From a virus, in IMG/VR virus record IMGVR_UViG_3300028559_000015, positions 1 through 64,000 of that record: a stretch of DNA of 64,000 nt. One strand, written 5' to 3'. Both the position numbers and the translations under genes were made by a program. The notes under the pieces were generated by a model, which saw only the letters and a list, made by a program, of their open reading frames with translations, did no database searches and was not told the DNA's origin. Shown here piece by piece: positions 38,302 through 47,684 of the stretch. Numbering within the stretch: the stretch's first letter is position 1; the number at the start of each line of letters is the position of its first letter.

Positions 38302-39121
38302 ACTTTTCTATTCAATACAAGGAGAGGGAAGATATTCCGGTGTACCAAGTATCTTCCTCAGAACATTTGGCTGTAACTTCACTTGCGGCGGATTTGGGAT
38401 GCCCAAAGGACAGATGTCAGACGAGCGGGCGAACATAAATCCAAAGGACTATTCTGAGTATGGTTCTCTGCCGCTTCTCTCCACTGGATGCGATTCATAT
38501 GCATCTTGGGATCCTCGATTTAAGCATCTGTCTCCTGTTAGAGACATTGATTCTATCGTCGATAGTATTATGAAGCTGCTACCGTTCGGAGAATGGAGAG
38601 ACGAACACCTCGTCATCACAGGAGGAGAACCTCTCTTAGGCTGGCAACGTGCCTATCCTGCGTTGCTCGGTCATCACAAGATGCAGGGCCTTAAGGAGAT
38701 TACATTTGAAACAAACGGTACACAAGAGTTGAGCGAAGAACTGTATGGGTTTTTGATCGACCGGGAAACTTCACAAAACAATCGACAGGTTACATTTAGC
38801 GTCAGTGCGAAACTAAGCTGTAGCGGTGAGTCTAGAGAACAAGCAATCTGTCCAGACATTGTTAGTAGCTACGAGAATGTTGGGTATGCATATCTCAAGT
38901 TTGTGATCGCTACTGAAGATGATGCTCAGGAAGCTCTTGAAGTAACCAAGCTATATCGTGATAGCGGGTTCGAAGGCCCCGTATATTTCATGCCGGTCGG
39001 CGGTGTCGAAAGTGTTTATCATCTTAACAACAAGAATGTCGCTGATCTTGCCATGCGTAATGGCGTTAGATATAGTGACCGGCTACATTTGCCATTGTTC
39101 GGCAACAGGTGGAGCACCTAA
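38279..39121 (+). CDS. queE: 7-carboxy-7-deazaguanine synthase, radical SAM
   Basis: 280 aa. FYSIQGEGRYSGVPSIFLRTFGCNFTCGGF opens as QueE does. The cluster Cys residues start CNFTC, but instead of a near third Cys there is about 40 residues before STGCDSYASW, an enlarged cluster loop. ITGGEPLLGW (about 110) and FETNGTQ match later motifs. It makes the 7-deazaguanine ring. The gene's start is provided by the 3' end of the endonuclease insertion. Confidence 0.9.
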   Translation: MNKIKVSELFYSIQGEGRYSGVPSIFLRTFGCNFTCGGFGMPKGQMSDERANINPKDYSEYGSLPLLSTGCDSYASWDPRFKHLSPVRDIDSIVDSIMKLLPFGEWRDEHLVITGGEPLLGWQRAYPALLGHHKMQGLKEITFETNGTQELSEELYGFLIDRETSQNNRQVTFSVSAKLSCSGESREQAICPDIVSSYENVGYAYLKFVIATEDDAQEALEVTKLYRDSGFEGPVYFMPVGGVESVYHLNNKNVADLAMRNGVRYSDRLHLPLFGNRWST

Positions 39122-39150
39122 ATAGTAATAGTTTATTACCCCTCGTATTG

Positions 39151-39159
39151 TATAAATAA
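39151..39159 (+). promoter_or_regulatory. Late-promoter-like box
   Basis: TATAAATAA, 31 nt before the next ATG. Confidence 0.4.
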
Positions 39160-39189
39160 TGAAGACTATTTAATAATATGAGGGGAAAC

Positions 39190-39945
39190 ATGACAAATCC
39201 TATTAATAAAAAAACCACAGAACAGTTCATAAGCGAAGTAAATCCAGAGTTAGGTATTATGATATTAGGAGAGTATGTTAATACTGATACTAAGATCGAA
39301 TATCAATGCAAGCACGGGACCTACTATTCATTGCCCTGGCAAATGTTAAAGTTTAAGTATTGTTGTCGTAAGGGATATTACGAAAGCGGCAAAATGTGGG
39401 AAAAAAGAACTAATACCTTGCAAGAGTTGAAGGCACGGGCATCACGAGACCGTAAAAATATTGATGTTACAGAATGCTATATTGATACTTCCGGACGCTA
39501 TAAAAGACTAGCGAATATTAGATGCACTAACCATAATATATATTATAACCCCATAGCAAATAATAAAATAGGACAATGTCCAGAATGTTACAAAGAAGAT
39601 AATATGGAAAAGTTGAAGTTGGCACAAATAGCAGCTTGGTCAAGTCAGTCAACTGGTAGTTTTGTTAGTGAGAGCGAAACAAAATGGTTAGATTCATTAG
39701 AAGTTAAAGGTAGACAAGTGTGGTTAAAGGATGTACAATACAAAGTAGATGGGTATGATGCTGAAACTAACACTGTTTACTTGTACCACGGTAGATTCTG
39801 GCACGGTTGCCCAGATACATTTGATCCAGAAATGATTCATCCGGTGGTGAAGATACCAATGAAAGATTTATACGAGAAAACGATGATGTATGAAAACAAG
39901 ATTAGGAATGCGGGATATAACCTTGTGGTAGAGTGGGGAAGATGA
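39190..39945 (+). CDS. Vsr-like homing endonuclease
   Basis: 251 aa from ATG 39190 (AGGGGAAAC upstream). Cys-rich N-terminal DNA-binding part; C-terminal Vsr/EDxHD-type nuclease core: SESETKWLDSLEV, VDGYDAETNTVYLYHGRFWHGCPDTFDP, and YENKIRNAGYNLVVEW. AT-rich compared with its neighbours. The stop overlaps the next start by ATGA. Confidence 0.82.
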   Translation: MTNPINKKTTEQFISEVNPELGIMILGEYVNTDTKIEYQCKHGTYYSLPWQMLKFKYCCRKGYYESGKMWEKRTNTLQELKARASRDRKNIDVTECYIDTSGRYKRLANIRCTNHNIYYNPIANNKIGQCPECYKEDNMEKLKLAQIAAWSSQSTGSFVSESETKWLDSLEVKGRQVWLKDVQYKVDGYDAETNTVYLYHGRFWHGCPDTFDPEMIHPVVKIPMKDLYEKTMMYENKIRNAGYNLVVEWGR

Positions 39946-41273
39946 AGCGAATCGGATTCCTAGTCAGTTCGCAGACATTAATTCCACACGGTGGTATAGG
40001 TCAGTTCGCAAAGAGTTTTTGTGAGCTAATGAACAGACAAGGGGTGCTGGTTGACATCATCACCGATAAAGCTCCGCAAGGATCAAGCAGCGACTTTCTA
40101 AATTCCATAGATGCGAATATCATCTATCCTAGTGAGCCGCTGCGTTACACTGATCACAGTGCCATTTTTATGTACGGTGATAGTTTCTGTTATGAACGAA
40201 TGGCGAACTTTCGTAACTCAATTGTCAAGGCATTAACTACTAATATTTATGATGCCTTTATTTGTAATACGTATGAGACTGTGCAAGTTGCAAGCACTAT
40301 GGGACTTGAGGATTGCATTCAAGTCATTGCTTACACTCACCTTGAGAGTCAAATCTTCAAAGACACCAAGAATCCTTTCTTAGGCAACGTCAATGAAATG
40401 ATGCGTAAGCAACTGGGTATCAACAATGTTGACATCGGAACACAAAGCAAGTTCAATCAACTACAATTTTGGGAGGAAGCTGCGTATCATCTTCCTATTC
40501 CCCTTCCGGAAAAGGGGTTGTTGCAAGAATACAACAAACCACGTGAAGGTGTTCTGTTCATCGGACGCTGGGAAGAAGGCAAAAATCCTGAACTCTATCT
40601 TGACTTGATTGAGCAGACTAGATTGCCCGCCCGTGTCATGACTAATGCTACTGGTGCTAAGAAGTTTGAAGAACGCTTGAAAAAGTTAGGTGTTGATTAC
40701 AAAATTGCGGTCAGCGTTATCGGGCAAGAGAAAGTGGACTTCATCACAAACTGCCGAGTAGCGTTCAATCCTAGCACTGTAGAAAGCTACGGTATTGCTT
40801 TCTATGAACAGACTATCCAGCTTCCTACATTTGCCCTTGAGAACCAGCGCTGGACTAACAACTTTGATAGTCACTTGTTCTTCACAACAACTAAGAAGAA
40901 TATGGCAGCGGATATTATAGCAGCATATAATAAGTACGATACCGCAGAGAAGTGGTATGCTAACGGGTATCTTGAATACTTCAAGGCGCATGAAGATCAA
41001 GTGTTCCATCATTGGAATGAGTGCTTCGGTAGCTTTACTGGTAAGCAATCTAATAGCAGTACTGCTAAGATATGCAATGAAACTACAGTAAAATACGCTG
41101 ATTTCATCGCTGCACTAAAGCGAAACATCATTTGTATAGATGATGTCAGGTCAGTACTCACAAACAGGCACAAGTTTCGTGTCATCTACACTGCTAAGGA
41201 CACTTGGCTAACTAAGGATCCTTCGTTTGAACCAGCAGAAGAACTTACTGGATTAGGATTATTTGAGTTTTAA
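39942..41273 (+). CDS. GT-B glycosyltransferase
   Basis: 443 aa. N-terminal GFLVSSQTLIPHGGIGQFAKSFCELM is a typical GT4 opening (GGIGQ). GVLFIGRWEEGKNPELYLDLIEQT (about 198) and VDFITNCRVAFNPSTVESYGIAFYEQTIQLPTFALEN (about 266-302) are the donor-binding region with E-S-G-E motif. Second glycosyltransferase of the locus and paired with an epimerase. Confidence 0.85.
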   Translation: MKRIGFLVSSQTLIPHGGIGQFAKSFCELMNRQGVLVDIITDKAPQGSSSDFLNSIDANIIYPSEPLRYTDHSAIFMYGDSFCYERMANFRNSIVKALTTNIYDAFICNTYETVQVASTMGLEDCIQVIAYTHLESQIFKDTKNPFLGNVNEMMRKQLGINNVDIGTQSKFNQLQFWEEAAYHLPIPLPEKGLLQEYNKPREGVLFIGRWEEGKNPELYLDLIEQTRLPARVMTNATGAKKFEERLKKLGVDYKIAVSVIGQEKVDFITNCRVAFNPSTVESYGIAFYEQTIQLPTFALENQRWTNNFDSHLFFTTTKKNMAADIIAAYNKYDTAEKWYANGYLEYFKAHEDQVFHHWNECFGSFTGKQSNSSTAKICNETTVKYADFIAALKRNIICIDDVRSVLTNRHKFRVIYTAKDTWLTKDPSFEPAEELTGLGLFEF

Positions 41274-41274
41274 T

Positions 41275-42123
41275 ATGAAAAAGATTTTGGTAACAGGCTG
41301 TTCAGGATACATCGGTTCGCACCTTTGTAAGCTGCTTGAACAGGACTATGAGGTATATGGACTAGATGTTAATAAACCTAAACATCCAGTAAAAGAATTC
41401 TTTCAGGTTGATATCAACAAGCCGTTCAAGACTGACAGAGAGTTTGACGCGGTGGTGCATCTGGCTGCGTTAGTCAACGTCAGTGAGAGTGAGGTGATTC
41501 CAATCATGTATTACATCACTAACCTTAACGGTACAATGAATGTGCTGAACAAGGTCAAGACGAAAAACTTCATCTTTGCTTCTACCGGTGCAGCAGCACT
41601 GTGTGAAAGCGCATACGGTATTAGTAAGAGAGCCGCAGAGGATGTAGTCACTGAATATTGTACGCGCCACACCTCTACTCCTTATACGATTTTTAGGTTT
41701 TATAACGTTCTTGGTTCGTCAAGTTATCCACCCACTAACCCGGATGGCTTGATGTACAAGATGATGGAATCTAGTTATACTAGAGAGTTCACGATCTTCG
41801 GTGATGACTATGACACCTCGGACGGAACGTGTGTGCGTGACTATGTTCACGTTGATGAAATCTGCGAAGCTATCAAGCTAGCAATCGAAAAGCCAGCTAA
41901 TAAGGTCGAGTGCTTAGGTCATGGTGTAGGTTACACGGTTAAAGAAATCTTTGACAAGTTCCTAGAAGTGAATGAGGAAGCGTTGTATAAAGACACCGAT
42001 GAGGCAATTCTTTGTAAAGTCGGCCCCCGTAGAAAAGGGGACATACCTCATAGCGTACTAAAAGATGTGTCCCCTTATATGAAAAATCTCTATGCTATAG
42101 AAGATTTACTCAAGCTACCCTAG
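41275..42123 (+). CDS. NAD-dependent sugar epimerase/dehydratase
   Basis: 282 aa. Extended SDR: ILVTGCSGYIGSHLCKLL (GxxGxxG, 4-21), VVHLAALVNVSESE, and the catalytic Y-x-x-x-K in YGISKRAAED (about 120). Closest in style to UDP-glucose 4-epimerase. It would supply an altered nucleotide sugar for the preceding glycosyltransferase. Confidence 0.87.
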   Translation: MKKILVTGCSGYIGSHLCKLLEQDYEVYGLDVNKPKHPVKEFFQVDINKPFKTDREFDAVVHLAALVNVSESEVIPIMYYITNLNGTMNVLNKVKTKNFIFASTGAAALCESAYGISKRAAEDVVTEYCTRHTSTPYTIFRFYNVLGSSSYPPTNPDGLMYKMMESSYTREFTIFGDDYDTSDGTCVRDYVHVDEICEAIKLAIEKPANKVECLGHGVGYTVKEIFDKFLEVNEEALYKDTDEAILCKVGPRRKGDIPHSVLKDVSPYMKNLYAIEDLLKLP

Positions 42124-43382
42124 TGCATCAACAGGAATGAGTTGAGAACGTCGTTGCGATTGGCAGAATCATCTCCGTCGCCCGGCTTAACGATAACGTT
42201 CCACTTGCCTACTTCCTTACTCTGAGGTGTCTTCATCATCTCATCATATGTCAATATAGATTCTGGCTGCACACTGTATTTTGCAGCAAGGCGTTGCTTA
42301 AGCGAATTGATTGCGTTTTTGTCTATGTAGAACAGCTTTCCTTTTTCATCGCGATCCAGAAGGTCTTTGAATAGAACTTCAGGAACAACTCTACTGTTCT
42401 TGGTTTTTTGGAAATCAATCTGCTTCTCTTCTCCGGGCTTCGCCCCCATCGAATAGTTGATCTTGAAGTTATTTGGTTTCGACCCTTGAGCGACTGATGC
42501 TAGTTTGGTGTAAGCATAGAAATCTACATTAGGATGCTTTTTAGCCAATGCATACGACATTGCGAGATATTGAGGAGAGAAGAAGTCGCCGGCATCATGC
42601 CAACGAATAACAAGTTTAGTTTTCTTGTCTTTCTTGTTGAACTTCTTGTCAGCCGCATCGATTTCTCTGCTCATCATGTCCATGAAGCCGTCAGGGTCGT
42701 TGTACAAGAAGTTCAGAAGCTGCGTTTGTCCTTCAGCGACATTCTTCCACTGAACATATCCGCCCTTCAGGGCGTAGCAATACGTCTGACATTCGCCTGC
42801 TCCGGGGCAAGTGTCGATTACCACGAATTTTTTATCGTCTTCGTCATACGCTAGTCCTTTAAGAGCAGGAAGACCCACGTTATAGAATACACTAGCAGTG
42901 CCATCACTGTGCTGCATCTTTTCATTCTGTTTGAGAACTTTAGATGGTCGTCTAGTTATCAAATCGCGTAGGGCATCTAGGTCGTATTTTTTACCGTCTT
43001 GGTCAACGATTGGAACTACTGAACTTCGGTGAATATAAGGCTTCTTGAACTTGTCCTGCTTAGTTTTGCCTGACACATACTTTTCAGTTCCGCGAGCAGT
43101 CTTTTTTGCTGCACCCGTCTTAGGGTCTGTGACAGGTTTACCCATGATACGATCTAGATAACCCTTCAATTCTTTTGGACTTAACTCACGCGCAGGTGCG
43201 TCAATTTTAGCTTCTTCGATTTCCTCATCTTCTTCCACGTTTTTTTCGTCAGGTGTTACTACGCCTGATGCATTGAGAAACTGATCTAACGTCATCACGT
43301 TCAATTTATCCGAAAACGGGGAAGAACCCTTGACTTCTTCCGAATTCTCTGTTATAAGATTAAGTATGTTTCTAATATCCAT
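42120..43382 (-). CDS. gp88-domain protein with capsid-targeting-like N-terminus
   Basis: 420 aa from ATG at 43382. The start MDIRNILNLITE ends in an (I)xE prohead-protease-type site at residue 12. The core has TCPGAGECQTYCYALKGGYVQW (about 203) and RWHDAGDFFSPQYL (about 258), the phage gp88 domain pattern of unknown activity. GATAAATAC lies upstream on the minus strand (43413-43405). Convergent with the epimerase (4-bp overlap). Confidence 0.75.
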   Translation of the reverse strand: MDIRNILNLITENSEEVKGSSPFSDKLNVMTLDQFLNASGVVTPDEKNVEEDEEIEEAKIDAPARELSPKELKGYLDRIMGKPVTDPKTGAAKKTARGTEKYVSGKTKQDKFKKPYIHRSSVVPIVDQDGKKYDLDALRDLITRRPSKVLKQNEKMQHSDGTASVFYNVGLPALKGLAYDEDDKKFVVIDTCPGAGECQTYCYALKGGYVQWKNVAEGQTQLLNFLYNDPDGFMDMMSREIDAADKKFNKKDKKTKLVIRWHDAGDFFSPQYLAMSYALAKKHPNVDFYAYTKLASVAQGSKPNNFKINYSMGAKPGEEKQIDFQKTKNSRVVPEVLFKDLLDRDEKGKLFYIDKNAINSLKQRLAAKYSVQPESILTYDEMMKTPQSKEVGKWNVIVKPGDGDDSANRNDVLNSFLLMH

Positions 43383-43404
43383 GATAAGTCCCGCTTTATA
43401 TAGT

Positions 43405-43413
43405 GTATTTATC
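43405..43413 (-). promoter_or_regulatory. Late-promoter-like box
   Basis: GATAAATAC on the minus strand, 22 nt before the ATG of the gp88-domain gene. Confidence 0.45.
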
Positions 43414-43435
43414 AAAAACCGGCAAGATAATAAAA

Positions 43436-43537
43436 ATGCAATACGTTGACGACACTACATTGTTCTATATATCATGTGCATTGGTATTTGTGGCTATTTT
43501 ACTTAGTATACTCAAGCCTTTTAAAAATAACAGATAG
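43436..43537 (+). CDS. Possible small membrane peptide
   Basis: 33 aa with a membrane helix (about 8-27). No clear ribosome-binding site. Low confidence. Confidence 0.3.
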   Translation: MQYVDDTTLFYISCALVFVAILLSILKPFKNNR

Positions 43538-43549
43538 TGGAGAACCCTC

Positions 43550-44140
43550 ATTAATATTTTTTATGTACACACTGATCCAGTCATCGCTGCACAGTCGATG
43601 GTTGATCGGCACGTAGTCAAGATGATTCTGGAGACGGCCCAGCTACTCTCTACTGCACATCGTGTTATAGATGGTGTAGAGTATGTAGGTCAGTCACAGT
43701 CTGGTCGCAAAGCAAAACGATGGCGGTTATCAGGTAATGCTGATGCTATTATGTATGCTGCTACTCATATTAATCATCCTTCAGCAGTTTGGGTTCGTGA
43801 AAACTCTGCCAACTATGCTTGGTTGTATGATCATCTTTTGGCTCTTGGTCGTGAGTACACTTATCGTTATGGTCGTACTCATCTTACAATTGATAAGCTA
43901 AAGGATATTCTCAAGGAAGCCCCTGAGCAGATCACAGAAAGCAAAGTAATGACTAAGATGCCATCTTGCATGGACAAGCAGTACATTGTTAGCTTAGACC
44001 CGGTTGTCAACTATCGTAACTACTACAATTACGGTAAGGTTAACTTACTGCGTTGGACTGAGCGCGGGCCTCCTAGCTGGATCGACGGTGAAGTTATTCA
44101 GCAGTCAGGTAAAAAGACGATATATACTATTGAAAGGTAA
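43550..44140 (+). CDS. Conserved phage protein with probable ATT start
   Basis: 196 aa if started at ATT 43550, which has GGAG 7 nt upstream. This gives N-terminus (M)NIFYVHTDPVIAAQSMVDRHVVKMILETAQLLSTAHR, the complete beginning I know for this T4-type/cyanophage protein family. The first in-frame ATG (43598) would drop 16 conserved residues. Function unknown. Confidence 0.7.
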   Translation: MNIFYVHTDPVIAAQSMVDRHVVKMILETAQLLSTAHRVIDGVEYVGQSQSGRKAKRWRLSGNADAIMYAATHINHPSAVWVRENSANYAWLYDHLLALGREYTYRYGRTHLTIDKLKDILKEAPEQITESKVMTKMPSCMDKQYIVSLDPVVNYRNYYNYGKVNLLRWTERGPPSWIDGEVIQQSGKKTIYTIER

Positions 44141-44144
44141 AAAT

Positions 44145-44591
44145 ATGTTTGACAAATTAAAGAAATGGTTCACTGAACCAATGTTTCCCGAAGAACAGCC
44201 GGCGGTTCCTGAACCAAAGCCCGAAGTAAAGCCTGAAGTAAAAGCACCCAGAAAGCCTAAGGTGGAACTCACAGACAAGGAAAAGGCTACTGCGGCTGGA
44301 GAACCTTACGTCGCTATTCTCAAGGTTGATTTGGATCCAAATGACATCAACAATGGTGCGTTTGATCTTGATTGGAACGACAAGTTCCTTCTCAATCTGA
44401 TTAAACAAGGTTATAAGATTCGCGCCGATGACACAGACGCTATGATCGTTGATCGATGGTTCCAAACTGTTTGCCGAAATATCGCACTTGAGGTATACGA
44501 GCAAGAACAAGCTGACCCGGATAAGCGGGAAAGTGATATGCGTGTTATTCGACAGCGTGATCTAGGCGGCGGGTATACGGAGGCAAGCTAA
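44145..44591 (+). CDS. Hypothetical protein with Pro/Glu/Lys linker
   Basis: 148 aa from ATG 44145. Short amphipathic start, proline-rich charged linker (18-50), then an acidic folded part. No family recognised. Confidence 0.68.
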   Translation: MFDKLKKWFTEPMFPEEQPAVPEPKPEVKPEVKAPRKPKVELTDKEKATAAGEPYVAILKVDLDPNDINNGAFDLDWNDKFLLNLIKQGYKIRADDTDAMIVDRWFQTVCRNIALEVYEQEQADPDKRESDMRVIRQRDLGGGYTEAS

Positions 44592-44609
44592 CCTTTTGGA
44601 TAAAAGGGC

Positions 44610-44638
44610 TTGACAACTGCTACTATTTTGTGTATTAT
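44610..44638 (+). promoter_or_regulatory. Promoter
   Basis: TTGACA (44610-44615), 17 bp, TATTAT (44633-44638). Confidence 0.72.
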
Positions 44639-44673
44639 ATGCTTATTCATAGAGAAAATGCTAGGTAATAACC

Positions 44674-45906
44674 ATGGTCAGTAAGTCTAATAATTTCAAG
44701 TTTGCGTGGGTACCTAATAAGGAACCAATCACTGCTCGTCCCGTAAATGTTCTAGACAAGCTCCCGAACGACTACGATATTATCTCGGTAGATGTACAGG
44801 CTACGCAGTGTCTCGCTTCCCTTGAAAAGAGCATTCGGGATGAGCTAGCCAAACCTACTTACAAAAACACGAAGCCGCAGCGTTACGATCAACGACCCAA
44901 ACACCAGGAGATTGCGCTTGGTGTGTTTTTCACTGCTCGGTCATTCCAGCGTCCTGAAAACCAGCCTCATATTAGGAATATTGTTCTTAAGTGGGATTCT
45001 CGTCGTCCCGCAGCTATTCAAGTTTGCCACAATCCTGTTACAGATGAATACTACATAACCGACGGACAGCACACTGCGCTTGCGTATGCAATTCGTGCTA
45101 AGATGGGCTTGTTTCCTGATGTTAACCCTGAGGATTGGTTGAATCTCAAAGTAGATTGCATGGTAGTAGAACTTGAAGTCAACAAGGATGGTTCGGTTGA
45201 CATGAGTTTCTGTCGTGAGCATTTCATGGGTATCAACGGCGGTGACAAGTTGAAGCTAGCTGATTTTGATTTTTATCAGAATCATGTATTGGCTAAGCGT
45301 CAAGATTCACCCAACAATGAAACTCAGGACGAATATGAAATTGCTTTCAACAAGCAAGTGATTATGGAACAGAATGATGTCATTCCTGTTCACAAGAATT
45401 CTTCTGATCGCTTCAAGGCCGGTGCTCTTACTGGTGTTACTCACCTTAAGGATTTGAGCATTGAGGATGTAGAGTTCTTTAGTTCTAATCACAAGAAGTA
45501 TTGGCCTCAAGAACCCGTTGACGCTATGGAGCTTGTTCCCATGAAAACATTGCGTAAGCTGATTGTTTCTAAGATGCGTAATTCTAAGGAATTTGATTCC
45601 AAGGAATTCAAGAAGTTTATGGAAGATTTGAATGCAACAGTAAAAACTACTGCCGGTAGCTGGGAACAGCTTAAGAATTTAGCACAGACTACCTACGCAA
45701 AGTACTATCGTGAGATTATGGGTGACTTTGCTAAGTCTAAGGTTAGTGTTCCCGATGATGTGTCGCTCGTTCTTCTACTCAAGATGTATCGCGCCGCAGG
45801 TGGCAACTATAAGTGCATTCCTGATTCAGTATATACCCGATATACCGAGAACGGGGATGACCTGTTCAATCACTTGGAACCTGCTAAGAAAGAGTTGTTT
45901 AAGTGA
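44674..45906 (+). CDS. DGQH-motif (ParB/DGQHR-like) protein
   Basis: 410 aa. YYITDGQHTALAYAI (about 127-141) is a DGQH(R)-type motif of ParB-like phage proteins, preceded by the expected beta strands (IVLKWDSRRPAAIQVCHNP). The C-terminal 200 residues are helical. It may bind nucleotides or DNA; no activity can be assigned. Behind its own promoter. Confidence 0.7.
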   Translation: MVSKSNNFKFAWVPNKEPITARPVNVLDKLPNDYDIISVDVQATQCLASLEKSIRDELAKPTYKNTKPQRYDQRPKHQEIALGVFFTARSFQRPENQPHIRNIVLKWDSRRPAAIQVCHNPVTDEYYITDGQHTALAYAIRAKMGLFPDVNPEDWLNLKVDCMVVELEVNKDGSVDMSFCREHFMGINGGDKLKLADFDFYQNHVLAKRQDSPNNETQDEYEIAFNKQVIMEQNDVIPVHKNSSDRFKAGALTGVTHLKDLSIEDVEFFSSNHKKYWPQEPVDAMELVPMKTLRKLIVSKMRNSKEFDSKEFKKFMEDLNATVKTTAGSWEQLKNLAQTTYAKYYREIMGDFAKSKVSVPDDVSLVLLLKMYRAAGGNYKCIPDSVYTRYTENGDDLFNHLEPAKKELFK

Positions 45907-46325
45907 TCAAGAATCTGCTATATGTTACTAAGGTGCTTGACAAGGTGAAGTTTGGGATATCAGGTGATCTTATCAATCGCTTTATAAATTACAACAAGGG
46001 AAATCAAAATTATGAAGTCCATGCGTTGTATGTTGCGGTTGAGGGTCATGCGGAACATATCCTGACATGTGAAAATTACTTGATGAGGACGTTGCACGAA
46101 TATCTAGAGAACCCCAAACAACTTGCAAAGCCTACCGAGTACGTTGATCCTAAATTTACCGATATAGATGTTGATTATGTCTCTACCCTGATCGAAAACA
46201 AGATCAAAAATCATCCTTTGCAGATTAAAAGGCTGAAAGGGGAATACGTTTCTGCTCTTAAAATCGATCCTGACATGATGGATAAAATTAAATTGTCGCC
46301 CCATAAGTACCTAGAGGACATTTAG
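45903..46325 (+). CDS. GIY-YIG-like nuclease domain protein
   Basis: 140 aa from GTG overlapping the previous stop. LLYVTKVLDKVKFGISGDLINRFINY (5-30) and PTEYVDP (about 78) resemble the T5orf172/GIY-YIG fold (V-T, F-GIS-D-R). Possibly a small endonuclease coupled to the preceding gene. Confidence 0.6.
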   Translation: MIKNLLYVTKVLDKVKFGISGDLINRFINYNKGNQNYEVHALYVAVEGHAEHILTCENYLMRTLHEYLENPKQLAKPTEYVDPKFTDIDVDYVSTLIENKIKNHPLQIKRLKGEYVSALKIDPDMMDKIKLSPHKYLEDI

Positions 46326-46328
46326 GGC

Positions 46329-46357
46329 TTGACATATACTCATAAATAGCGTATTAT
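46329..46357 (+). promoter_or_regulatory. Promoter
   Basis: TTGACA (46329-46334), 17 bp, TATTAT (46352-46357). Confidence 0.72.
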
Positions 46358-46387
46358 CTATGTATATTATAAGAGTAAAGGTATCTC

Positions 46388-47392
46388 GTGAAATACGCAC
46401 TGATCGACACTGCTAACACTTTCTTCCGCGCTAGGCATGTTGCTGCTCGCAACACTGATACGTGGGAGAAGATTGGCATGGCTATGCATCTAACGCTTTC
46501 GTCTGTAAATCAGGCTGTGCGTATGTTCAACATCGACCACGTTGTGTTCTGTCTTGAAGGCCGTTCATGGCGTAAAGAATTCTACAAGCCCTACAAAGCG
46601 CATCGTGCTATCGACAACACTGCGTTGACTGAGGCTGAAATCGAAGAAAACAAGATGTTCTGGGAAACGTATGAAGCGTTCACTACGTTCCTGTCTCAGA
46701 AGACTAATTCTAGCGTGTTGCGTCATCCCAACGCAGAAGCAGATGATCTTATCGCCCGCTTTGTTGACTTGCACCCCGAAGATGAACACTATATCATTTC
46801 GTCCGACACTGACTTCGTGCAGTTGATCAGTGAGAACGTGCATCAGTACAACGGTGTCGCGGGTCAGTTGATCAAGCTAGATGGCTATTTCAATGATCGA
46901 GGTAAGCCTGTCAAGGACAAGAAGACCGGTGAGCAAAAGCTGCTAGAAGACCCTGAGTATCTTCTGTTTAAGAAGATCATTCGTGGCGATGCTACTGACA
47001 ATGTTTTCTCTGCTTATCCAGGTGTGCGTGAGAAGGGTTCTAAGAACTCTGTCGGCATCAAGGAAGCGTTTGAAGATCGCAACAAGCAAGGCTTCAATTG
47101 GAATAATCTGATGTTGCAGCGTTGGGCTGATCACAACGGAGACGAACACCGTGTCAAAGATGACTACGAACGCAACAAGACGTTGATTGATCTCCGAGCG
47201 CAACCAGCAGAAATCAAGGCTGCGGTAGACGGAGTGATCAAGGAGAACGTGCGTACAACTGTAACCCCAATGGTTGGCATTCATCTTATGAAGTTCTGCG
47301 GCAAGTATGAACTCACTAAGATTTCGGAGCAGGCTGAGACTTATTCAAAGTGGCTCAACAATCCATATAAAGGAGTTCTCAATGCCGATTGA
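46388..47392 (+). CDS. 5'-3' exonuclease / RNase H (FEN family, T4 Rnh-like)
   Basis: 334 aa from GTG. ALIDTANTFFRAR (4-16), HPNAEADDLIARF (about 113-125), IISSDTDFVQLI (about 136-147) and IIRGDATDNV (about 198) carry the acidic metal-binding residues of FEN-type 5' nucleases. It would remove RNA primers during lagging-strand synthesis, together with the polymerase and ligase here. Confidence 0.88.
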   Translation: MKYALIDTANTFFRARHVAARNTDTWEKIGMAMHLTLSSVNQAVRMFNIDHVVFCLEGRSWRKEFYKPYKAHRAIDNTALTEAEIEENKMFWETYEAFTTFLSQKTNSSVLRHPNAEADDLIARFVDLHPEDEHYIISSDTDFVQLISENVHQYNGVAGQLIKLDGYFNDRGKPVKDKKTGEQKLLEDPEYLLFKKIIRGDATDNVFSAYPGVREKGSKNSVGIKEAFEDRNKQGFNWNNLMLQRWADHNGDEHRVKDDYERNKTLIDLRAQPAEIKAAVDGVIKENVRTTVTPMVGIHLMKFCGKYELTKISEQAETYSKWLNNPYKGVLNAD

Positions 47393-47684
47393 TCCTGTCT
47401 ATCTTTGCAAAGATTGTAAGTTTAGCAAGATGGATGTGACAGATACTATTTTTACACTCGGTGGCCGAATGGGTGCTAAAGGATTCATGTACAAATGCGC
47501 TAAAACAATAAAGCTAGCGCATAGCGTACTTGACCCTGTCACAGGTCCCGAAAAGATTGAGACTAGAATGTCGTACTGCGAAATTGAGCGCAGGCACGGT
47601 GACTGTGGTCTTACTGCAAAGCACTGGGTACCTAAGCACAAGAAAGATTTATTTAAAATGTTGACAAAGGAATCATATGACTGA
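47382..47684 (+). CDS. Cys-containing hypothetical protein
   Basis: 100 aa from ATG 47382 (AAGGAGTTCTC upstream). YLCKDCKF at the start and later single Cys/His residues suggest a zinc site. Overlaps both neighbours. Confidence 0.65.
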   Translation: MPIDPVYLCKDCKFSKMDVTDTIFTLGGRMGAKGFMYKCAKTIKLAHSVLDPVTGPEKIETRMSYCEIERRHGDCGLTAKHWVPKHKKDLFKMLTKESYD

